From UBA2287 sp037442025 (GTDB lineage: Bacteria > Bacteroidota > Bacteroidia > Bacteroidales > Tenuifilaceae): a DNA stretch of 64,000 bases. The stretch is from contig JBBIRB010000001.1 in the NCBI GenBank assembly GCA_037442025.1, forward strand, positions 62,001 through 126,000. The letters run 5' to 3'. The translations under genes and the position numbers were made by a program. The notes below the pieces were generated by a model. That model was given only the letters and a program-made list of their open reading frames with translations. It had not been told where the DNA came from and did not search any database. Positions 7,381 through 14,731 of the stretch are shown piece after piece (positions within the stretch are counted from its first letter, which is position 1; the number at the start of each line of letters is the position of its first letter).

Positions 7381-9888
7381 CTAAAAAGTGGCTGTAAGTT
7401 TCAAATTCAATCTTCGGGATGTGAGGTAGTTGGGAACTGCATATAAACCCGACTGATTACTTTGGTTAGCAACTGTTTGCACCCATAGGTACGAAATGGT
7501 ATTGTTAAAATCGAAAAGATTAAAAATTTCGAGGCCAATCCAAAAACTGTCGAGCCACTTTTGTGTCTTCAAATAGTTGAAGGTGCTGCCCTTTTCGTCC
7601 TTTAAAATAGCAGTAAAACCCATGTCAACCCTTTTGTACGAGGGCATTCGTCCTACTAAATCGTAACGGTCGGTACGGGGCATACTAAAGGGGAGGCCTG
7701 TTCCGTAGTGTCCACTGAGGTGCACCCTGAGGTTAGGTCTGTTGGGTACATAGTCCTGAAAGAAAATACCTATTCCCAGCCTCTGATCGGTAGGTCGGGG
7801 ATAGTACCCAGGGCGCACAGTTTGCCCCAGTTCATTTTGGTACGAATCGTTCTTTATGTCTTCGTATGTACGCATTATTGATATGCTAGCCCACGATTGG
7901 GCACCTTCAACAAATTCCCCATTAATCTTCAGGTCAATTCCCTGAGCATAACCCTTTGCCAAGTTGTCGCCAGCATAACGAACTCGAACATTATCAACTT
8001 TGTAAGGAATAATATTATTGAGAATTTTATGATACACCTCGGCCTGAAATTTAAAGGGCCTATTCCACGATTCGAATTGGTACTCGCTTCCCAATACAAT
8101 ATGTATAGCTTCTTGCGAACGTATGTTCCTGTTCAAATTGCCCTGTGCATCCCGAAACTCCTTATAAATGGGAGGTTGATGGTAGTATCCACCCGAAAGG
8201 TGAAACGATAGGTTTTTAAGACCCTCTGGGGTTAACATTAGGTAGCCTCTAGGGCTAAGGGTTATGTTTTTGTTGTAGTCCCAATACGAAACTCTAACAC
8301 CAATAGTTGTTGAAGCTTGCAGATTGCCAATGTTGAACTTAACACCGTTCTGTACAAATGCATTTACTCTGTTGGTAGCCGTTGAGTTTACCGACTTTAA
8401 CCAGTGAGACAAAATGAGTTGGTTGCCATTATAGGGAATGGCATAGCCCGAAGAATCGATTAGTTCCCATTCCCTTATCGATTCGTCCATCATTTCACGC
8501 TGAAAACGGATACCCCATTTCAGCCTATTGCTTCCGGTGGCGTAGGTTCCTATATGCTCGGCCCTTGCAATAAAAACATCCAGAAAATTTCGGGCATGAG
8601 TTAAAAAGCCTCCAATTCCAACGTTTATTGCACTGTCGCCATAGGTGGAAGAACCCAGCGTATTATCGAGTTCATTTATCAGGTACTGCCCCAGAATATC
8701 AAAGGTCTCCGATTCACGTGCAACGTAGCTGCCGGCAATGAATTTAAGCATAACCGACTCGGTAGGTCTGTACTCAGCAGCCAATGAACCTTGGGCCGTT
8801 TCGAACCTATTAACTTCTTGTCCCTCGTAAAAAACTTTAAGTTGCAATGCATTGGTAAAGGTTCCAAACCGGGTTTCTCTCTCCCTTGGTGTAAACCGAT
8901 AGCTGTTGCTGGAGTAGTTCCCCAGTAAGGTTAATTGAAGTTTTGGGCTAATTCGATAGTTTAGGTTTGTTTGGAAATCGAGAAATGTGGGTTTGTAATC
9001 GCCTTTCTCATCGAGGGTGCCAAGCAAATATTCCGATGTTTTGTAACGTATTCCAGTTAAATGAGTAAACCGGTTGCCCGCAAGGGTTCCCTCGGCTAGC
9101 GCCGAAGCTCCCAATAGGCTAACCTCTGCTTTGGCGGCATTTTCACTTGGGCGCCGATAACGAATGTTAAGAACCGACGACATTTTATCGCCAAACTCAG
9201 CATTGAATCCCCCCGCCGAGAACTCAACGGATTCAACCATGTCGGAATTAATAAAACTTAAACCTTCTTGCTGGCCCGATCGAATAAGGAAAGGACGATA
9301 GATTTCAACGTCGTTTACATATACCATGTTTTCGTCGAAATTTCCCCCTCTAACAGAATATTGAGAACTTAACTCGTTGGCCGATGAAACACCGGGCATC
9401 GATTTAAGAATGGCTTCGAAACTCCCCGATGCGTTGGGTATGTGCTTAATGTCTTTGTGCTCAATTCGTTCAATATTGCCAAACTGTTTTTGTGTGGCAA
9501 CAACCGAAACGGCATCGATCGTTTGACTCTCTGTTGCAAGTGTTACAATTAATTCTTTTCGCTCGCCAGGTGCAAGTGCCAATACTATAGTTTTACTGGC
9601 AAAACCCAAACTCGAAACTTGTAATGTAATGCTGTCGGAACTTGGAACAGTGATTTGGAACAAGCCCAAATGATTGCTAGATACACCAATGGTTGTTCCT
9701 TTAACCGAAATGGTTGTAAATGGGATGGCTTCTCCAGCTTCGCTAACCACCTTGCCAATAATCCTTGCCATGCTTTGAGCATGGGTAAGATTGTCTGCAC
9801 CCATTACAAGGTTAACCAGTAAAATAATACAAACAAACTTCACAGAATGCCGAGGTAGTTTGTCTTTTAAAAAATTAATTGAAAACAT
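7381..9888 (-). CDS. TonB-dependent outer-membrane receptor with N-terminal carboxypeptidase-regulatory-like domain
   Basis: 835 aa. Signal peptide at about 15-38 (FVCIILLVNLVMGADNLTHAQ), then a CarboxypepD_reg-like domain at about 40-125 (IIGKVVSEAGEAIPFTTISVKGT...GVSSNHLGLFQI), a plug domain (about 130-245; SVRGGNFDENMVYVNDVEIYRPF) and a beta-barrel ending in aromatic-rich strands, last residues NLKLTATF as expected for BamA-recognised barrels. No SusD gene follows, so it resembles a stand-alone receptor rather than a SusCD pair. Substrate not evident. The LytS/LytTR pair directly downstream may sense the same condition. Confidence 0.92.
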   Translation of the reverse strand: MFSINFLKDKLPRHSVKFVCIILLVNLVMGADNLTHAQSMARIIGKVVSEAGEAIPFTTISVKGTTIGVSSNHLGLFQITVPSSDSITLQVSSLGFASKTIVLALAPGERKELIVTLATESQTIDAVSVVATQKQFGNIERIEHKDIKHIPNASGSFEAILKSMPGVSSANELSSQYSVRGGNFDENMVYVNDVEIYRPFLIRSGQQEGLSFINSDMVESVEFSAGGFNAEFGDKMSSVLNIRYRRPSENAAKAEVSLLGASALAEGTLAGNRFTHLTGIRYKTSEYLLGTLDEKGDYKPTFLDFQTNLNYRISPKLQLTLLGNYSSNSYRFTPRERETRFGTFTNALQLKVFYEGQEVNRFETAQGSLAAEYRPTESVMLKFIAGSYVARESETFDILGQYLINELDNTLGSSTYGDSAINVGIGGFLTHARNFLDVFIARAEHIGTYATGSNRLKWGIRFQREMMDESIREWELIDSSGYAIPYNGNQLILSHWLKSVNSTATNRVNAFVQNGVKFNIGNLQASTTIGVRVSYWDYNKNITLSPRGYLMLTPEGLKNLSFHLSGGYYHQPPIYKEFRDAQGNLNRNIRSQEAIHIVLGSEYQFESWNRPFKFQAEVYHKILNNIIPYKVDNVRVRYAGDNLAKGYAQGIDLKINGEFVEGAQSWASISIMRTYEDIKNDSYQNELGQTVRPGYYPRPTDQRLGIGIFFQDYVPNRPNLRVHLSGHYGTGLPFSMPRTDRYDLVGRMPSYKRVDMGFTAILKDEKGSTFNYLKTQKWLDSFWIGLEIFNLFDFNNTISYLWVQTVANQSNQSGLYAVPNYLTSRRLNLKLTATF

Positions 9889-9936
9889 TTAAATAAAACA
9901 AGTATTTGCTATTTACTGACATAAAATTGAAAACAG

Positions 9937-9944
9937 CAAAACTA
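9937..9944 (-). promoter_or_regulatory. Putative -7 box (TAGTTTTG) for the TonB receptor
   Basis: Minus strand TAGTTTTG, 49 bp upstream of ATG 9888 in the divergent gap with the small heat shock gene. No convincing -33 TTG seen. Confidence 0.3.
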
Positions 9945-10130
9945 GTTGAAAATTGTGCTCATTCCGAAATTGTGGTTAATTTATTGTCATTTCTATTCGT
10001 TGAACCCAGTTTGTTTCGCGACAAAAAGGCATGCGCAGCGGTTTTTGCAGGACAAAATGGCTGCTTTATTGTTTGGAATGATTTTAGATAATATGGGCTC
10101 GTAAGCATTAACTAACTAAATAACAAGAAT

Positions 10131-10565
10131 ATGACACTAATTAAATTTTCCCGTCCATATAGCAATGGATTGCAGTATGGAAACGATTTTTTCAACAACT
10201 ACATGGCTTCTTACTACAATAATGGGCCACTCAAATTAATAAATTCGGCAGCTAACATTTTCGAAGAAACTTCGCATTATCGAATTGAGTTGGCAGTTCC
10301 AGGGTACAGCAAATCCGATTTCAATATTCAAATTGATAAACATGTGCTAACCATTTCTGCAAAGAAGGAAGCCCCTTCTTTAGAAAATGCAAAAATTATC
10401 AGAAACGAATTTGTTCAGAATGGTTTTGAGAGGCGTTTTGTTCTGGGTAATACAGTTGATACCTCGAAGATCGAAGCCACTTACAGTAATGGCATTCTCG
10501 AATTAACCCTAGGAAAAGCCGAGCATGCAATTCCTAAGCCACCTAAAACAATTGATATAAATTAA
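10131..10565 (+). CDS. Small heat shock protein (Hsp20/alpha-crystallin family)
   Basis: 144 aa, the usual length for bacterial Hsp20. Alpha-crystallin domain at about 40-130: ANIFEETSHYRIELAVPGYSK at the start, HVLTISAKKE in the middle and the conserved ATYSNGILELTLGK near the end; the C-terminal tail IPKPPKTIDIN carries an IxI/V-like oligomerization motif. ATP-independent holdase for unfolding proteins in the cytoplasm. Monocistronic, with its own terminator. No CIRCE element or other heat-shock operator was found upstream. Confidence 0.95.
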   Translation: MTLIKFSRPYSNGLQYGNDFFNNYMASYYNNGPLKLINSAANIFEETSHYRIELAVPGYSKSDFNIQIDKHVLTISAKKEAPSLENAKIIRNEFVQNGFERRFVLGNTVDTSKIEATYSNGILELTLGKAEHAIPKPPKTIDIN

Positions 10566-10582
10566 ATAATAAAACACTACCT

Positions 10583-10615
10583 AAAAAGGGGCGGCCAATA
10601 CAAACCGCCCTTTTT
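10583..10615 (+). terminator. Intrinsic terminator after hsp20
   Basis: Stem AAAAAGGG(G)CGG / CCGCCCTTTTT with one bulged G and a ten-base loop, ending in a T run. Confidence 0.85.
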
Positions 10616-10753
10616 CTATTAATATCCCTGCTGTAACGAGGCGCATTATTTTCTGTTTTTAGTTTGACTATTAAGCCATAATCAGTATTTTCGTGGCTTA
10701 ATTCATTGCAATCTTTCAGATGATGAGTTAAATAATTATTTAACCAAAACGAA

Positions 10754-12772
10754 ATGGATACAAGTAAACCTAATGATCAGATCGGAAACGATCAGTTCGG
10801 CAACGCCGAAAGTACGCCTAATGCCCCAATTGTTGAGAGCGCTGAAAATATTATGCAGCCAACAAGCATTGAGCCTGAAGTTACTGAAGAAAAGGTAATT
10901 GAAGCCCCAATTGAATCGCATGACGATGAAGAGACCGAGGATCTACAGCCAATAGCTTTGGATGAAGAGTTTGAGGCAGAAGTTGTAGATGATGAGGAAG
11001 ATGAAGAATTTGACGATGAGCAGGACGATTCTGACCCAAAGGCTGCGATTGATTATTCGCAACACACACGAGAGCAGCTTGTAGATGCTCTAAAAGTTTT
11101 ACTCGATGTAAAGTCTGCTCAACGCATTAGAGGTGAGGTGGAGAGCATAAAAATAAATTTTTACAAAAAGTTAAAAGCCGAGGTAGAGAAAAAACGAAAG
11201 GAATGGGCCGAAGCAGGTGGTAACATTGAGGAGTTTGAGATTCCCGAAGATAGTATGGAGCCACAACTTAAAGAATTGTTAAAACAATATAGGGAACTAA
11301 AAGCCAAAACCAACCGTGAGCTTGAGGCCCAAAAGTTTAAGAACCTCGAAGTTAAACAGGCAATTATTGAACAAATAAAGGATCTTGTTAATAAGGGCGA
11401 ATCGGTTAATCAAACTTTTCAGGAGTTTCGGGAGTTGCAACTACGCTGGCGCGAGGCAGGCCCCGTTCCACAGGCAAACCTCAACGATTTATGGGAGAAT
11501 TACCACCACCATGTTCAGAATTTTTACGATTTCGTTAAAATAAATAAGGAACTTCGCGACTTAGACCTGAAGAAGAATCTGGAAGAAAAAATAAAACTGA
11601 GCGAGAAAGCCGAAGAACTTATTCTGGAACCATCTATTGTTAATGCTTTCAAAAAGCTCCAGAAGTATCATAACTCGTGGCGTGAAATAGGACCCGTACC
11701 CAATGAGAATAAAACCGAAATTTGGGAACGATTCAAAGAGGCTACCGCAATTATTAATCGGAAGCATCAAGAGCATTTCGAGAAGCTTCGCGACGAGCAA
11801 AAAGCAAATTACGATGCCAAACACGCTCTTTGCGAGAAAGCAGAGGAATTGGCAGCCCTGGTAATTAGCTCCAACAAGGAGTGGAATAAGCGCTCAATAG
11901 AGATGATTGAGTTGCAAAAAGTTTGGAAAACCATTGGTTTTGCTCCAAAAAGAGAAAACAATAAGATTTACGAACGATTCCGTAGCGCATGCGACTCTTT
12001 CTTTAGCAATAAACGCGATTTTTATGAGGACTCAAGAGAGGAGCAGCAAAATAATTTGCAACTTAAGGTAGAACTTTGTATACAAGCCGAATCCCTAAAG
12101 GATAATAACGATTGGAAGAAAACTGCCGATGAGATGATTGCTTTGCAAAAACGCTGGAAAGAGATTGGCCCAGTTCCCCGCAGGCAAAGCGACGAAGTTT
12201 GGAAACGCTTCCGCGCAGCTTGCGATAATTTCTTCAATCGGAAATCGAAACATTTTTCTCAAGTCGATAATAAGTACGAAGAAAACCTTAAAGCCAAGGA
12301 AGATCTGATTGCTGAAATTGAGAACTATCAGGTTAGCGACGATTTAGAGGCAAACCTTCAGGCACTAAAGGATTTTCAGCGCCGTTGGAGCGAAATTGGT
12401 TTTGTACCTATTAAGAAGAAGGAGGAAATTCAAAAACGCTACCGCGAAGCACTCAACAAGCATTTCTCGAAAATCAATGTCGACGAGTCGCGCAAGAGCA
12501 TCATGCGTTTCAAATCGAAGATCGATACGGTGCACGGAAAACCCAAGCAGGAACAAAAACTTCGTAGCGAACGCGATAGGCTTTTCAATCAGTTGAAACA
12601 AACCGAAAACGATATTATACTTTGGGAAAATAACATTGGCTTCTTTGCCAAGTCGAAAAATGCCGAGCAGCTTATTAAGGATGTGGAACGCAAAATCGAA
12701 AAGGCTAAAGAATCGATAAAGCTACTCGAGGAGAAGATACGGTTAATAGATAAGATGGAATCCGAATCGTAA
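10754..12772 (+). CDS. DUF349 repeat protein
   Basis: 672 aa. The first ~100 residues are acidic and low complexity (DDEEDEEFDDEQDD). After that come about five to six DUF349 repeats, each recognisable by the W(R/K)EIGPVP...(E)xWxRF pattern (WREAGPVPQANLNDLWENY, WREIGPVPNENKTEIWERF, WKTIGFAPKRENNKIYERF, WKEIGPVPRRQSDEVWKRF, WSEIGFVPIKKKEEIQKRY). The end is a coiled coil. DUF349 proteins are highly charged helical proteins widespread in Bacteroidota and Actinobacteria with no settled role. ATG 10754 fits. It sits 16 bp upstream of pyrG, a likely operon. Confidence 0.9.
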   Translation: MDTSKPNDQIGNDQFGNAESTPNAPIVESAENIMQPTSIEPEVTEEKVIEAPIESHDDEETEDLQPIALDEEFEAEVVDDEEDEEFDDEQDDSDPKAAIDYSQHTREQLVDALKVLLDVKSAQRIRGEVESIKINFYKKLKAEVEKKRKEWAEAGGNIEEFEIPEDSMEPQLKELLKQYRELKAKTNRELEAQKFKNLEVKQAIIEQIKDLVNKGESVNQTFQEFRELQLRWREAGPVPQANLNDLWENYHHHVQNFYDFVKINKELRDLDLKKNLEEKIKLSEKAEELILEPSIVNAFKKLQKYHNSWREIGPVPNENKTEIWERFKEATAIINRKHQEHFEKLRDEQKANYDAKHALCEKAEELAALVISSNKEWNKRSIEMIELQKVWKTIGFAPKRENNKIYERFRSACDSFFSNKRDFYEDSREEQQNNLQLKVELCIQAESLKDNNDWKKTADEMIALQKRWKEIGPVPRRQSDEVWKRFRAACDNFFNRKSKHFSQVDNKYEENLKAKEDLIAEIENYQVSDDLEANLQALKDFQRRWSEIGFVPIKKKEEIQKRYREALNKHFSKINVDESRKSIMRFKSKIDTVHGKPKQEQKLRSERDRLFNQLKQTENDIILWENNIGFFAKSKNAEQLIKDVERKIEKAKESIKLLEEKIRLIDKMESES

Positions 12773-12788
12773 TTCAATTTATTTTATC

Positions 12789-14414
12789 ATGCCGCACGTT
12801 ACCAAGTACGTTTTTGTTACCGGTGGGGTAACCTCATCGTTGGGGAAAGGGATCATATCGGCCTCGTTGGCCAAATTGCTTCAGAGCCGTGGCTACAGTG
12901 TAACCATACAAAAACTCGACCCCTATATTAATGTCGATCCTGGAACTTTGAATCCCTACGAGCATGGCGAGTGCTTTGTAACTGAGGATGGTGCCGAAAC
13001 CGATTTGGATCTCGGTCATTACGAGCGGTTTCTGAATATTCACACCACTAAGGGCAACAATGTAACCACCGGAAAAATATACCAAACCGTAATAAACAAG
13101 GAGCGAAGGGGTGAATATTTGGGCAAAACGGTGCAGGTTATCCCTCATATTACCGATGAAATTAAACGACGAATTAAACTGCTGGGAACCAAGCAGAAAT
13201 TCGATGTTGTAATTACTGAGATTGGAGGAACCGTTGGCGATATTGAGTCGTTACCCTATATTGAAGCTGTGCGGCAGCTTAGGTGGGAACTGGGACCCAC
13301 CAATTCGGCATTTGTGCATTTAACTCTGGTACCCTTTCTGGCTGCATCGCGTGAATTAAAAACCAAGCCAACCCAGCATTCGGTTAAGGTTATGCTCGAA
13401 AATGGTATTCAGCCCGATGTGCTGGTGCTTCGAACAGAACATCCTTTAAATGTCGATATTCGTCGGAAAGTTGCCCTTTTTTGCAACGTCGACCTTGATT
13501 CGGTAATTGAGTCCATAGATGTTTCAACAATTTACGAAGTTCCGCTCCTCATGCAAAAGGAGAAACTCGATGAAATTGTTCTGCGCAAGCTTAACCTTCC
13601 CATTGGTGAGGAGCCCCAAATGAAACCATGGAAACAGTTTGTTTCCAAACTTAAAAATCCGAAAAATAGAGTTCGCATTGGCTTGGTTGGTAAGTATGTC
13701 GAATTACCCGATGCATACAAATCGATTGTGGAAGCGCTTATACATGCAGGTGCCAGCAACGAGGCTAAGGTTGAAATTGTGTCGGTGCATTCAGAAGATA
13801 TAAATGAAGCTACCATTCAGGATAAACTGGGATCGCTTAAAGGTATACTAGTTGCTCCCGGCTTTGGCCATAGGGGCATTGAAGGTAAAATACTGGCTTG
13901 CAAGTTTGCCCGCGAAAATGGTATTCCCTTTTTTGGCATTTGCTTAGGCATGCAGTGTGCAGTAATAGAATTTGCCCGAAATGTTTTGGGAATGGATAAT
14001 GCTCATTCTACAGAAATGATGCACACAACTCCATACCCCGTAATCGACCTGATGGAGAACCAAAAAGGAGTAACCGATAAAGGAGGCACCATGCGTTTGG
14101 GAACTTACCCATGTAGCATTAAAAAGGATTCGAAAGCTTTTGAGGCATACAATAAAACTGAAGTATCTGAAAGGCACAGGCATAGGTACGAGTTTAATAA
14201 TAATTATTTAGCTCAATTCGAGCAAAAGGGCATGCGCCCTGTAGGTATTAACCCCGAAACCTGTCTGGTAGAAATGATTGAAATTTCTAATCACCCCTGG
14301 TTTATTGGCGTTCAGTTTCACCCCGAATACAAAAGCACAGTAATGGATCCCCATCCATTGTTTGTTAATTTTGTAAAGGCTACCATTAATTACCAAAAAG
14401 CAATCGATAAATGA
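12789..14414 (+). CDS. pyrG: CTP synthase
   Basis: 541 aa, full length. Makes CTP from UTP, ATP and glutamine, the last step of pyrimidine nucleotide synthesis. The synthase domain (1-270) starts KYVFVTGGVTSSLGKGI and contains LDPYINVDPGTLNPYEHGE; the class I glutamine amidotransferase domain (about 300-535) has the nucleophile loop GICLGMQ and the HPEYKST His/Glu pair. Transcribed with the DUF349 gene upstream. A weak hairpin follows the stop (AACTGAA...TTCAGTT, about 14412-14460). Confidence 0.98.
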   Translation: MPHVTKYVFVTGGVTSSLGKGIISASLAKLLQSRGYSVTIQKLDPYINVDPGTLNPYEHGECFVTEDGAETDLDLGHYERFLNIHTTKGNNVTTGKIYQTVINKERRGEYLGKTVQVIPHITDEIKRRIKLLGTKQKFDVVITEIGGTVGDIESLPYIEAVRQLRWELGPTNSAFVHLTLVPFLAASRELKTKPTQHSVKVMLENGIQPDVLVLRTEHPLNVDIRRKVALFCNVDLDSVIESIDVSTIYEVPLLMQKEKLDEIVLRKLNLPIGEEPQMKPWKQFVSKLKNPKNRVRIGLVGKYVELPDAYKSIVEALIHAGASNEAKVEIVSVHSEDINEATIQDKLGSLKGILVAPGFGHRGIEGKILACKFARENGIPFFGICLGMQCAVIEFARNVLGMDNAHSTEMMHTTPYPVIDLMENQKGVTDKGGTMRLGTYPCSIKKDSKAFEAYNKTEVSERHRHRYEFNNNYLAQFEQKGMRPVGINPETCLVEMIEISNHPWFIGVQFHPEYKSTVMDPHPLFVNFVKATINYQKAIDK

Positions 14415-14533
14415 ACTGAATAAAACTAACGAGAAAGCATTTCTTGTATTTTCAGTTACTAAATTTATTAAGAATCGCAAGGGTAAAGGATATATATAAT
14501 TGCAGAAGGGTGCGTATCAACTAGGAAGTTGAG

Positions 14534-14653
14534 GTGAAAATTACTGTTTCGTACGTCGATCACTTAACGCTCGAGGAAACTATGACCGAAAATTTTTTCA
14601 CAAGCATTTATAACTGGAAAAACAATGGGGCTCTTTACCGATTCCAATTGTAG
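14534..14653 (+). CDS. Possible 39-aa small protein (GTG start)
   Basis: In the 317-bp gap between pyrG and the nuclease gene an open frame runs from GTG 14534 to TAG 14653: VKITVSYVDHLTLEETMTEN then FFTSIYNWKNNGALYRFQL. An AGGAAG lies five bases upstream of the GTG and an in-frame TAG closes the frame just above that. A clear intrinsic terminator follows 25 bp after the stop, which argues that this gap is a transcription unit of its own. I do not recognise the peptide. The transcript could equally be a non-coding RNA or a gene remnant. Confidence 0.3.
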   Translation: MKITVSYVDHLTLEETMTENFFTSIYNWKNNGALYRFQL

Positions 14654-14678
14654 TTCTATTTTATACCTAATTTAATTT

Positions 14679-14704
14679 AAGTCCTACTTGTTAGGACTTT
14701 TTTC
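14679..14704 (+). terminator. Intrinsic terminator in the pyrG-nuclease gap
   Basis: Perfect 8-bp stem AAGTCCTA / TAGGACTT around CTTGT, followed by a T run. Confidence 0.8.
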
Positions 14705-14731
14705 TGTACCTTAGTTATTCAACTTTTTATC

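Noticed and set aside
9906..10091. 61-codon frame in the TonB receptor/hsp20 divergent gap
   Set aside because: No Shine-Dalgarno, no family, and it covers the promoter region for both neighbours.
10092..10130. CIRCE-type heat shock operator before hsp20
   Set aside because: No TTAGCACTC-N9-GAGTGCTAA-like repeat could be found in 9889-10130.
14415..14533. yidC, often the gene after pyrG in Bacteroidota
   Set aside because: No YidC-like frame is present; the next gene is the AddB-like nuclease.
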